A stretch of 64,000 nt of DNA from Melioribacteraceae bacterium (GTDB taxonomy: Bacteria; Bacteroidota; Ignavibacteria; Ignavibacteriales; Melioribacteraceae): the NCBI GenBank assembly GCA_030584085.1, contig CP129490.1, forward strand, positions 1,459,511-1,523,510, read 5' to 3'. The notes under the pieces are model-generated. The model made no database searches, was not told the DNA's origin, and saw nothing but the letters and a program-made list of their open reading frames with translations. Shown piece by piece: positions 28,268-36,792 of this stretch (the stretch's first letter is position 1; each line of letters opens with the position of its first letter). A program made the position numbers and the translations under genes.

Positions 28268-29629
28268 TTGAATCCTATGAAATTTATTGCTGATATTTCT
28301 GTCTATAAATACATTCTCAAAATGGCGCTTCCCGCAATTGCGGGTCTTTCCACACAGATGATTGTCTCTCTTGTTGATACCGCGATGGTCGGACGTTTAC
28401 CGGATGCGGAATATTCACTTGCTGCTATGGGATTGGGAGTTCTTGCCACTTGGGCATTCATTAGTTTTTTCTCATCTCTTGCAACCGGAACTCATGTTCT
28501 GATTGCTAGAAGATTTGGCGCGCAAGATTTTGACGGCTGCGGTGATGTCCTCAATACTTCTTTAATTATTTCTTTTATAACCGGCGTGATTGTCGGGGCG
28601 ATAATAGTTAGCCTATCATTTCCCATAGCAAATTTCTTTGCTGCCGATGACACGGTAGGGCAATATGCCGGCGAATATCTTTTTTATCGATTTATAGGAC
28701 TTCCGTTTTTCTTAATCTCTGTTTCATATCGCGGTTTCTTTTTTGGAATAGGGAAAACAAAAATATTCATGTTCTCTGGTTTACTTGTTAATTTTCTGAA
28801 TATAATTTTTAATTATATTTTTATATTCGGTGCATTCGGTATTGAAGGAATGGGATTAGCCGGTGCCGGACTTGGGTCATCATTAGCAACTTTGTTTGAT
28901 GCTCTCTTTTATATTATAGTTTCTTCTATTAGCCATTACAGAAAAAAATACAATTACTTCAAAAATTTTACGTTCATAAAAGAATTCGCCTATTCAATTG
29001 TAAAAATATCCTTACCTGTATCTTTTCAAAACGTATTTATTTTAGTTGGCTTTTTAAGTTTTATTGCTATTACAGGTTTGATAGGTACACTTGAACAGGC
29101 TGCAAGTCAAGTTGTCATGTCTTCATTAATGATTTCATTAATGCCGTGTTTTGGTTTTGGAATTGCTGTTCAAACTTTAGTGGGTAATCAACTTGGCAGC
29201 GGAAAATTTCAACTCGCAAAGTTTTATGGTTTTGAAACAAGCAAGGTTGCTACTCTATATACTTTGCTCGTTGGAATTATTTTTATTTTTACTCCGAGAC
29301 TTATACTAATATTAATTACTACTGATAGCAATGTAATTGAAACAGCTGTTCCGATTCTTAGGATTGCGGGGTTTGGTCAAATATTTTATGCAATAGGTGT
29401 AGTTTTAGCAAATGGATTACAGGCAATGGGACAAACGTTTTTCGTAATGATGGCGGAAGTAATTTCAAACTGGGTAATTTTTATTCCGCTGGCTTATTTA
29501 CTAGGTTCTGTTTTCGATCTTGGACTGATTGGCGCATGGTCAGCTCTTCCATTTTATGTAATAGTATATTCAGCAATCGTTTTTATCAAATTCAATTTTG
29601 GTAAAGAGAGCAAGGTAATACAAGTTTAA
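28268..29629 (+). CDS. MATE-family multidrug/Na+ efflux transporter
   Basis: The 453-aa inner-membrane protein has about 12 hydrophobic segments. The N-terminal pattern ALPAIAGLSTQMIVSLVDTAMVGRL is typical of MATE transporters, which export drugs or metabolites using Na+ or H+ gradients. TTG 28268 is the first start; ATG 28277 is also possible and no ribosome site decides between them. It is divergent from the HTH regulator at 28141. The substrate is not known. Confidence 0.88.
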   Translation: MNPMKFIADISVYKYILKMALPAIAGLSTQMIVSLVDTAMVGRLPDAEYSLAAMGLGVLATWAFISFFSSLATGTHVLIARRFGAQDFDGCGDVLNTSLIISFITGVIVGAIIVSLSFPIANFFAADDTVGQYAGEYLFYRFIGLPFFLISVSYRGFFFGIGKTKIFMFSGLLVNFLNIIFNYIFIFGAFGIEGMGLAGAGLGSSLATLFDALFYIIVSSISHYRKKYNYFKNFTFIKEFAYSIVKISLPVSFQNVFILVGFLSFIAITGLIGTLEQAASQVVMSSLMISLMPCFGFGIAVQTLVGNQLGSGKFQLAKFYGFETSKVATLYTLLVGIIFIFTPRLILILITTDSNVIETAVPILRIAGFGQIFYAIGVVLANGLQAMGQTFFVMMAEVISNWVIFIPLAYLLGSVFDLGLIGAWSALPFYVIVYSAIVFIKFNFGKESKVIQV

Positions 29630-29703
29630 AATACATTCGAAATTTATTTTTTAGCAGAAATTTAGAACTTGACAATATTTAACTAACCCAATATCTTTAT
29701 GTC

Positions 29704-30114
29704 ATGAAATTGTACAGAGTCTCATATTTACTTTTATTATTATTAATCACGGCAATTTCTCTTAATGCCGGTGCAACTATTGCTGAACCTGGCGTTACAG
29801 CTAGAAGCAGTGGCGATAATGTAATTGTTATGTGGCAGACTTTGCAAGAATCTAACCTCAAACATTTCGTCGTACAACGTAAAGCTCAAGACGGTCCGTT
29901 CATAGAAGTAGGAATTGTTGTTCCTGAAAAAGACCAATATTATGAATTTACAGATGAGACCGCGTATAAAACAAGCGGAACGTTATACAAATATCGAATT
30001 GCAATAGTGGATAATAATGGTTTAGTTACTCATTCAAATGAAGTTCCGGTGTTACACGATAATATTTCTAGTGTTAAGAAAACTTGGGGAAGTATTAAAG
30101 CCCTCTTTAGATAG
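29704..30114 (+). CDS. Small exported Fn3-like protein
   Basis: This 136-aa protein has a signal peptide (residues 1-22, LLLLLITAISLNAGA). The rest resembles a single fibronectin-III-type domain: VIVMWQTLQESNLKHFVVQRK, then LYKYRIAIVDNNG. It is nine bases upstream of the Maf gene and probably shares its transcript. The function is unknown; Fn3-like domains mostly mediate binding. Confidence 0.6.
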   Translation: MKLYRVSYLLLLLLITAISLNAGATIAEPGVTARSSGDNVIVMWQTLQESNLKHFVVQRKAQDGPFIEVGIVVPEKDQYYEFTDETAYKTSGTLYKYRIAIVDNNGLVTHSNEVPVLHDNISSVKKTWGSIKALFR

Positions 30115-30122
30115 TTTCTCGA

Positions 30123-30701
30123 ATGATCATTTCCGAATTACCAATTTATCTTGCATCAAAATCACCCAGACGAAGAAAACTTTTAGCTCAGCTTGGAATA
30201 AAATTCAAATCTTTCTCAGTTGATCTTCATGAAGAAGTTTTTGATGGCGAGCACCCAATTCAAACCGTAAAACGGTTAGCGCTTCATAAATTAGAAGAAG
30301 CAAAAAAAATTAGGTCGAACGGAATTTTTATAACTGCAGATACAATTGTGGTTCTTGATAAAGAAATAATAGGCAAACCAAAAAGTAAATCCGATGCTGA
30401 AAGGATTTTGAAAAAACTAAGCGGAAGAACCCATTCAGTATATACTGGTTTTGCACTTTTTAATTCGATTAAAAATAAGACTTTGGTTGATTACGAAAAA
30501 ACTTCTGTCACATTTAGAAAACTCAGTAGAAATGAGATTAAAGAATATATCGCTGGCGGCAGTCCAATGGATAAAGCCGGAGCTTATGGAATTCAAGATG
30601 ATTTTGGTGCTGTGTTTGTAAGTGAAATTAAAGGTTGTTATTACAACGTGGTTGGATTACCACTCTCAAAGCTCTATTCAGATTTACAAAGAATTATCTA
30701 G
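30123..30701 (+). CDS. maf: Maf-like nucleotide pyrophosphatase
   Basis: This 192-aa cytoplasmic protein of the Maf/Ham1-like fold hydrolyses dTTP/UTP-type or modified nucleotides to monophosphates, limiting their incorporation. The SPRRRKLLAQLG motif at residues 13-24, ITADTIVVLDKEIIGKP near 70-86 and the later GKAGAYGIQD-like block (DKAGAYGIQD near 157) mark the family. The length is usual for Maf. Confidence 0.92.
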   Translation: MIISELPIYLASKSPRRRKLLAQLGIKFKSFSVDLHEEVFDGEHPIQTVKRLALHKLEEAKKIRSNGIFITADTIVVLDKEIIGKPKSKSDAERILKKLSGRTHSVYTGFALFNSIKNKTLVDYEKTSVTFRKLSRNEIKEYIAGGSPMDKAGAYGIQDDFGAVFVSEIKGCYYNVVGLPLSKLYSDLQRII

Positions 30702-30960
30702 CAAAACAAATCTTAGATCATTTATCCTTTTGAATTTATTCAATTCTCATTACCTTTGTATTCTCTTAACGAGATACGATTTTTAGAAACAATAAATCGT
30801 TTTATGACGTAAAAGTGATTCAATAACTAATTTGACAAGCAGTATCCTTACAATTTACAAGTGGATTTTTAGTATCTTTAGACTTCTATATCCTTGATTT
30901 TGCATCGTTTGCTTGCTATTTTAGTTAGACTATAAACTAAACTTATATAAGGAGGAAATT

Positions 30961-31377
30961 ATGGCTGATGAAAATGGATTGGGAAAAGGTTTATTTCTCG
31001 GATTAATTGCCGGAACAGTAATTGGTTCTGTAATTGCATTACTCTACGCACCAAAATCCGGAAAAGAACTTCGCGGTGAATTGCGAAGTAAAGGTGAAGA
31101 ACTCCTTGATGAATCTGAAGAATATTTAGAAAGAGCAAAAGTAAAAGCTTCCGAACTTATCAATGATGGAAAAAGAAAATCCGAAAGATTAATTTCCGAT
31201 GCTAAAGTAAAAGTTGATGGACTAATAAAAGAAGCAGAACAAGTTCTTCATGAAGCTAAAGATAAAACATCAAAATATGTTGGCGACAGTAAGAGCAAGA
31301 TTGAAAAGGAAAGTGACAAACTAAAATCTGCTGTTAAAGCCGGTATTGATACTTATAAATCAGAAAAAGAAGCATAA
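30961..31377 (+). CDS. YtxH-domain protein
   Basis: This is a 138-aa protein with a single membrane segment near the N-terminus (GLFLGLIAGTVIGSVIALLYAP), then KSGKELRGEL, the YtxH signature, and a long charged helix with heptad-like Lys/Glu. YtxH proteins are small membrane-associated, often stress-related proteins. A strong AAGGAGG ribosome site precedes the ATG. The DUF948 gene follows after six bases. Confidence 0.85.
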   Translation: MADENGLGKGLFLGLIAGTVIGSVIALLYAPKSGKELRGELRSKGEELLDESEEYLERAKVKASELINDGKRKSERLISDAKVKVDGLIKEAEQVLHEAKDKTSKYVGDSKSKIEKESDKLKSAVKAGIDTYKSEKEA

Positions 31378-31383
31378 AATACG

Positions 31384-31758
31384 ATGTTAATAGATATTCT
31401 TACAATTATATTGATATTGCTGGTATGTGCTCTAATTATTTTTGTATTTATCACACTCAATAAGTTGAATCGGTCTATCGATGTTTTAAGTGCAGACATA
31501 CATCAATTGATCGATTCAACCATTCCTGTAGTTTCCAATCTTAACAAAGCTGCAGAGAAATTTGCAAATATTGCTGATGATGCCGAAGCGCATATGCAAG
31601 AATTTAATGAGATGGTCAGAAATACAAAAGAAAAATTTAATTCTCTTAGCACACGTGTTAAGGACGGAGCCAATCAAAACCCCGTAATAAATCTAATTAA
31701 GAACCTTAATGCCTTTACTAAAGGTATAAGCGCATTCTGGGAAAAATATAAATCATAA
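31384..31758 (+). CDS. DUF948-domain membrane protein
   Basis: This 124-aa protein has one N-terminal membrane segment (LIDILTIILILLVCALIIFVFI), then a helical region with NRSIDVLSADIHQLIDSTIPVVSNLN, as in DUF948. Proteins of this family commonly pair with YtxH proteins, as here (spacing six bases). Role unknown. Confidence 0.75.
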   Translation: MLIDILTIILILLVCALIIFVFITLNKLNRSIDVLSADIHQLIDSTIPVVSNLNKAAEKFANIADDAEAHMQEFNEMVRNTKEKFNSLSTRVKDGANQNPVINLIKNLNAFTKGISAFWEKYKS

Positions 31759-31790
31759 ATGTAGTTTGCGAAATATAGAGGAGAGATATC

Positions 31791-33878
31791 TTGAAAGAGT
31801 TTAATCCGGATGCAATACGTAATCTCGCATTCATTGGTCATGGTGGAAGTGGAAAAACAACTATAGCAGAATTATTACTCTATACTGCAGGAGAAATAAA
31901 TCGTATAGGAAAAGTTGAAGAGGGAAACACTACTTCCGATTATAATCCCAATGAAATTGAAAGACAAATTTCAATTTCTTCGGCACCTCTTCATTTAGAA
32001 TGGAATAACACAAAAGTTAATATGATTGATACTCCCGGTTACTCTGATTTTATCGGTCAAGTAATCAGTAGCCTTCATGTTGTTGAAACTGCTGTAGCGG
32101 TTGTTAAATCTGCAGAAGGTGTCGAAGTCGGTACCGAAGCTACATGGGGTTATGTAAATCAGTATAATCTTCCCGCTTCAGTTATTATTAACAAAGTTGA
32201 TAATGAACATTCAACTTTTAATGAAACCGTTCAAGTTGTCAAAGATCATTTAAGTAAAGATGCTACAGTAATAACAATGCCGGTAAAAGAAGGAATCAAT
32301 TTTGACACGGTAATTGATCTTATTAAAATGAAAGCTTTTCAATATGATGCGACCGGATCAAAGAAAGTATCAGAACTAGAAATTCCGGCTGAATTGAAAG
32401 ACGAAGTCGAAACGATGCGTGAAGAACTGATCGAAAAAGTTGCAGAATCAAGTGAAGAATTAATGAATAAATTCTTTGAAGATGGAACTCTCAATGAAGA
32501 AGATCTTAAAAAAGGATTGAAAGCCGCAATTCTAAATCGATCGTTGGTTCCGGTTTTCGCGGTTTCAGCTACAAAGGGAGTTGGGTTGAATAACTTTATG
32601 GATTTTGCGGTTAGTTATTTCCCTTCACCGAAAGATGTTCCCGCAGAAAAAGCCATTATGAAAGGAAAAGATGTAGTCGAAGTTAAATGTGATCCTAAAG
32701 GTGAAGCTTCTGCTTTAGTATTCAAATCATTAAATGAGCAACATGTTGGTGAATTATCTATCTTCCGTGTTTATAGTGGCACACTTGAATCCGGAATGGA
32801 TTTAATAAATACAAGTAATGAAAAGGCCGAAAGATTAGGTCAACTTTCAATATTAAACGGAAAAAATAGAACCGAAGTATCTAAAGTTGTTGCCGGTGAT
32901 ATTGGTGCTGTCGTGAAATTGAAAGATACTCACACGGGAAACACACTTGCCAGCAAGAGCTACCCGGTTGTTTTTCATCCGATTAAATTCCCCGAATCAG
33001 TTATTCGCGGCGCTATCAAACCAAAAGCGAAAGGGGATGAAGATAAAATTTCAACTGGGCTGCACACTGTTCATGAAGAAGATCCTACATTATCTGTACA
33101 CTTTGATCCGGAATTGGCGCAGACAATTGTCACAGGACAAGGTGAGCTTCAATTGAACTTAGCCGTAAAATTACTGAAGGATAGATATGGTGTTGAGGTT
33201 GAATTAGTTGAACCTAGAATCCCATATAGAGAAACAATTAAATCAACTTGTGATGTTGCAGAATTCAAACATAAAAAGCAATCCGGTGGAAGAGGTCAAT
33301 ACGGTCACGTGTTATTAAAATTAGAACCGCAACCACGCGGAGCGGGATTTGAATTTGTTGATGCGATTGTCGGTGGTGTTGTTCCCGGACGATTTATACC
33401 TGCTGTGGAAAAAGGGTTGAAAGAAACTTTAGTTAAAGGAATTTTAACCGGTAGTAAGGTTATTGATGTTAAAGTGACTTTGTTTGACGGATCATTCCAT
33501 AACGTTGACTCTGATGAAGTATCTTTTAAAATTGCTGCTTCCCAAGCATTTAAAAAAGGATTCCTAGCCGCTAAACCTGTAATTCTTGAACCTATTTATG
33601 ATATAACCGTAAAAGTACCCGAAGATTATATGGGTGATGTAATGGGTGATATCTCAAGTAAGCGCGGTAAAATTTCCGGTATGGAATCGGAAGGACCCTT
33701 CCAAATTATTAAAGCGAAAGTTCCTTTGTCTGAATTATATAAGTATTCAACTCATTTAAGATCTTTAACATCCGGACGTGGTATGCACACAAGAGCTTTT
33801 TCACATTATGAAGAAGTTCCGAAAGATGTTGAAGCCCGAATTATCGAAGAATACGAAAAGTCAAAAGAAGAAGATTAA
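31791..33878 (+). CDS. Elongation factor G-like GTPase (EF-G paralog)
   Basis: The 695-aa translational GTPase starts at TTG 31791 after GGAGAG. G1 is GHGGSGKTT at 16-24, G3 DTPGYSDF at 80-87 (DTPGHVDF in standard EF-G), G4 NKVD at 134-137. Domains II-V follow to the expected length, with the GRGQYGHV block in domain IV. The altered G1 and G3 place it with EF-G-like paralogs rather than the main FusA. Its ribosomal role is uncertain: it may be a recycling or stress form. It follows the YtxH and DUF948 genes, and a good terminator ends the unit. Confidence 0.88.
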   Translation: MKEFNPDAIRNLAFIGHGGSGKTTIAELLLYTAGEINRIGKVEEGNTTSDYNPNEIERQISISSAPLHLEWNNTKVNMIDTPGYSDFIGQVISSLHVVETAVAVVKSAEGVEVGTEATWGYVNQYNLPASVIINKVDNEHSTFNETVQVVKDHLSKDATVITMPVKEGINFDTVIDLIKMKAFQYDATGSKKVSELEIPAELKDEVETMREELIEKVAESSEELMNKFFEDGTLNEEDLKKGLKAAILNRSLVPVFAVSATKGVGLNNFMDFAVSYFPSPKDVPAEKAIMKGKDVVEVKCDPKGEASALVFKSLNEQHVGELSIFRVYSGTLESGMDLINTSNEKAERLGQLSILNGKNRTEVSKVVAGDIGAVVKLKDTHTGNTLASKSYPVVFHPIKFPESVIRGAIKPKAKGDEDKISTGLHTVHEEDPTLSVHFDPELAQTIVTGQGELQLNLAVKLLKDRYGVEVELVEPRIPYRETIKSTCDVAEFKHKKQSGGRGQYGHVLLKLEPQPRGAGFEFVDAIVGGVVPGRFIPAVEKGLKETLVKGILTGSKVIDVKVTLFDGSFHNVDSDEVSFKIAASQAFKKGFLAAKPVILEPIYDITVKVPEDYMGDVMGDISSKRGKISGMESEGPFQIIKAKVPLSELYKYSTHLRSLTSGRGMHTRAFSHYEEVPKDVEARIIEEYEKSKEED

Positions 33879-33894
33879 CAGTATATAGTTTCAT

Positions 33895-33930
33895 AAAGCG
33901 GAAGAATACCACTTCCGCTTTTTTTATTTT
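33895..33930 (+). terminator. Terminator after the EF-G-like gene
   Basis: AAGCGGAAG pairs with CTTCCGCTT around a seven-base loop, followed by TTTTTATTTT. Confidence 0.85.
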
Positions 33931-33945
33931 TGTAAATTAAGAATC

Positions 33946-34042
33946 TGTCAGTTAGAATCCCGATTTATCGGGATGAAGAGTCTTCCTGTATAAATGTAAA
34001 GTGAGATTCTTCACTCCTAAAAATCAGTCGTTCAGAATGACA
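33946..34042. repeat. GTCA/AATGAC-type palindromic repeat
   Basis: This spacer element ends in AGAATGACA and contains TCCCGAT-TT-ATCGGGA (33958-33973) and a GTGAGATTCTTCAC segment. The same words occur in the larger element at 44199-44337. Confidence 0.55.
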
Positions 34043-34068
34043 ATTGTATTGAATTTTGAGGTAAAACA

Positions 34069-34569
34069 ATGAATAAACTTTGGTCACCCTGGCGTTCAAA
34101 TTATATTCAATCGTTCAAACACAAAAGTGACAATGAAGAATGTGTATTCTGTTCATCTCCCAAATTGGATATAAATGATGATGAATCACTTGTTGTTTAT
34201 AAATCCGAACATTCTTTTGCGATGCTTAATTTATTTCCGTATAACAGCGGACATTTGATGGTAATTCCATACAGACATATGGCGGATATTGACGAATTAA
34301 CCGATGAAGAATTTACAGATATTACCAAACTTATTAAACTCTCCAAAAAAGCTTTAACGAAAGCGATGAAACCGCAAGGATTTAATATAGGTGCAAATTT
34401 AGGTAAAGCTGCGGGCGCAGGAATTGATCAACATATTCACTTTCATATTTTACCGAGATGGATTGGCGATACAAACTTTATGCCCGCAATCGGTGAAGTA
34501 AAAGTTATTTCACAAGATTTATTAGAGACTAAGAAAGATCTCATGAAAGCTTTTCAAGAAATTGGTTGA
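34069..34569 (+). CDS. HIT-family nucleotide hydrolase/phosphorylase
   Basis: This 166-aa cytoplasmic protein is of the histidine-triad superfamily. The triad is H122-I-H124-F-H126, in QHIHFHILPRW. An N-terminal CVFC (25-28) suggests the zinc-binding form seen in Ap4A-phosphorylase-like members. It would cleave or transfer nucleotidyl groups from dinucleoside polyphosphates or similar substrates; the exact substrate cannot be read. Confidence 0.9.
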   Translation: MNKLWSPWRSNYIQSFKHKSDNEECVFCSSPKLDINDDESLVVYKSEHSFAMLNLFPYNSGHLMVIPYRHMADIDELTDEEFTDITKLIKLSKKALTKAMKPQGFNIGANLGKAAGAGIDQHIHFHILPRWIGDTNFMPAIGEVKVISQDLLETKKDLMKAFQEIG

Positions 34570-35000
34570 TTGTTTGTCAATGTGAATTATTCTGCATTTC
34601 TATTAACCCATAATTTAATTTGTTAGGTTTGCCATTTACTATTAACCCACAGATTCATCTGTGGGAACTCATGTAACTAGCAAAAAATATACAAACCGAT
34701 TCATCGGTCTATTAATTTTTTTTTCTTCAGATTAGACTTGACTAAATTTTAATGTAGGATTCAATAGCCCTAGTTTTCTCCATTTTATCTGTAGTTGAGT
34801 AAGAACTAAAACGGTTGAAACCGTTAAGGAATTTCGGGCATCTTACTTTACCCTAACGGATAAATCCGTTGGTTATTGAGAATGAGAACTCATAATTCAT
34901 CTATTGCTCGATTCACCCCCGTATTTTTCCTTTAATTTATGTATATTCCGCATCGTAAAAATTAGTCGAAAATGCTGAAAAAATTGAAAAAAGGGGATTA
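34570..35000. repeat. Spacer with a set of four short hairpins
   Basis: Four short-loop hairpins occur here. They are CCCACAGAT/ATCTGTGGG (34646-34665), ACCGAT/ATCGGT (34695-34708), AACGGTT/AACCGTT (34810-34825) and AACGGAT/ATCCGTT (34855-34870). Several have the form X-GAT-TC-ATC-X'. No gene is seen. The thyA promoter probably lies in the AT-rich last 100 bases. Confidence 0.6.
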
Positions 35001-35888
35001 ATGAAGGAATATCACGATCTAGTTAAACTTGTTTTGGAAGAAGGCGTACGTAAAAAATCCAGAACCGGTGTCGATACACTTTCTTATTTTGGGGCTTTTT
35101 ATAGAGTTGATCTTTCAAAAGGTTTTCCGCTTCTTACTACCAAACAAATGATGTGGAAATCGCTTCTTTATGAAGTGCTTTGGTATCTTTCCGGTGATGA
35201 TCATATTAGAAATTTAAGAGAACATACAAAAATTTGGGATGCTTGGGCAGATGAAAATGGAAATCTTCAAACCGCTTACGGAAGATACTGGAGACGCTAT
35301 CCGGTTCCGGAAAAAAGTGCGGCATTGGGTGAAGAAGTTTTTGTAAATGAATCAAATCCATTCGTAAAAAAAGAAGATAACGGTTCATTAACATTCGATC
35401 AAATCGGATGGGTAATAGATCAAATTAAAAATCATCCCGAATCGAGAAGAATGGTTGTTAATGCCTGGCATCCGGCAAATGCCGTTATCAGTAAATTACC
35501 GCCTTGTCATTATACATTTACTTTTAATGTTAGCGACGGAAAATTAAATTGTCATCTTACACAGCGTTCCGGCGATATTGCACTTGGCATTCCTTTTAAC
35601 CTTGCTGCTTATTCTTTACTTACACAAATTATTGCACAAGATGCCGGATTAGAACTTGGTTACTTTGCTCATACAATTGTCGATGCACATATTTATTTAG
35701 CAGATAAAGGATCAAAAATGGAAGAGTATGATCATGTTGAGGGCTTAAAAGAACAATTAACACGTGAACCTTATGAATTACCTAAATTAATAATAGCAAA
35801 GAAGCCATTGGATCAACTTACATTTGAAGATTTTGAATTGGTCGGTTACAAACATCATCCGCGAATAAAATTTGAAGTCGCGGTTTAA
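35001..35888 (+). CDS. thyA: Thymidylate synthase
   Basis: This is folate-dependent thymidylate synthase (dUMP to dTMP), 295 aa, somewhat longer than the usual 264 because of an insert near residues 100-130. Landmarks are KSRTGVDT, WYLSGDDHIR, the catalytic Cys169 in PPCHYTF, and the dUMP-binding stretch RSGDIALGIPFNLA. The folA gene lies two genes downstream, giving a compact thymidylate/folate unit. Start ATG 35001 follows AAGGGG. Confidence 0.96.
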   Translation: MKEYHDLVKLVLEEGVRKKSRTGVDTLSYFGAFYRVDLSKGFPLLTTKQMMWKSLLYEVLWYLSGDDHIRNLREHTKIWDAWADENGNLQTAYGRYWRRYPVPEKSAALGEEVFVNESNPFVKKEDNGSLTFDQIGWVIDQIKNHPESRRMVVNAWHPANAVISKLPPCHYTFTFNVSDGKLNCHLTQRSGDIALGIPFNLAAYSLLTQIIAQDAGLELGYFAHTIVDAHIYLADKGSKMEEYDHVEGLKEQLTREPYELPKLIIAKKPLDQLTFEDFELVGYKHHPRIKFEVAV

Positions 35889-35928
35889 ACGAAAGAATAA
35901 AATGAAGACAATTTATTCGGGGGGATAA

Positions 35929-36234
35929 ATGAAAAAATTCATTTTAATAATATTTACAGTTGCAATGCTATTTGGCTGTCGGGAGGATGCGGTTGAATTT
36001 ACTCTGGAACAATCAACTGCTGATGTGGTAATTAATTCAAATCCCAGAGAAGCGGCAATTTATTTAAATAATAATTTCACCGGTGAATTAACTCCCGATA
36101 CTTTGAAAAATCTTGAAGCCGGTTCATATTTATTAACATTGCGATTGAACGGATACAAGGATTCAAGTAAAACTATTATAGTTGAACCGGAAAGAGATCA
36201 ATCAATATTTATCACACTAAAATTACTCAGATGA
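35929..36234 (+). CDS. PEGA-domain lipoprotein
   Basis: The 101-aa lipoprotein has lipobox AMLFGC. One PEGA domain follows (residues 31-100; VVINSNPREAAIYLNNNFTGELTPDTLKNLEAG). PEGA domains are small surface-exposed beta folds with no known catalytic role. GGGG before ATG 35929 fits a ribosome site. The stop overlaps the folA start by four bases, so folA is probably translationally coupled to it. Confidence 0.8.
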   Translation: MKKFILIIFTVAMLFGCREDAVEFTLEQSTADVVINSNPREAAIYLNNNFTGELTPDTLKNLEAGSYLLTLRLNGYKDSSKTIIVEPERDQSIFITLKLLR

Positions 36235-36713
36235 AAAAAATAATCATAGTTGCGGTTGCAAAAAATAACGTAATCGGTAAAGAAGGAATAATGCCGTGGC
36301 ATTCCAAGGAAGACTTGAAACACTTTAAGGAAACAACTATGAGCTTTCCGCTTATTATGGGTAGGAAAACTTTTTACTCAATGGGCGGTAAACCGTTAAA
36401 AGGTAGATTGAATATTATTCTTACGAGAGAAAAATCATTTCCAAAGCCCGAAGGCGAAGTTGAAGTATTTTCGGACATCAATGATGCTTACAAATTTTGT
36501 GAAGAAAAAAAATATGAAAAAGTATTCGTTATCGGTGGCGGTGAAATTTATAAACAAGAAATTAATAATGTAGATGAACTACAAATAAGTGAAATGAAAG
36601 TAGAAGTTGAAGGTGATACATTCTTCCCGCAGATAGATAATGATATTTGGGAAGCCGCTGAAGAAATAGAATATTCTGAATTTACACTAAAAATTTATAG
36701 GAAAAGGAATTGA
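36231..36713 (+). CDS. folA: Dihydrofolate reductase
   Basis: This 160-aa enzyme reduces dihydrofolate to tetrahydrofolate with NADPH, regenerating the cofactor used up by thymidylate synthase. Landmarks are IIVAVAKNNVIGK, GIMPWH, ED (the active-site acid near 27), MGRKTF and the GGGEIY nucleotide-binding block. It forms a unit with thyA and the PEGA lipoprotein. Confidence 0.95.
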   Translation: MKKIIIVAVAKNNVIGKEGIMPWHSKEDLKHFKETTMSFPLIMGRKTFYSMGGKPLKGRLNIILTREKSFPKPEGEVEVFSDINDAYKFCEEKKYEKVFVIGGGEIYKQEINNVDELQISEMKVEVEGDTFFPQIDNDIWEAAEEIEYSEFTLKIYRKRN

Positions 36714-36786
36714 CCTTTGCGCCTTAGCGTCTCTGCGGTAAAATTATTAAAAAACAACGGCTAAGTCGCAAAGACGCAAAGGGAGT
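36714..36786. repeat. CTTTGCG/CGCAAAG palindromic repeat
   Basis: An inverted element has arms CCTTTGCGCCTTAGCG and CTAAGTCGCAAAGACGCAAAGG. Such CTTTGCGNCTTAGCG elements are common in Bacteroidota/Chlorobi spacers. It fills almost all of the folA-mutL gap. Confidence 0.7.
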
Positions 36787-36792
36787 AAGATT

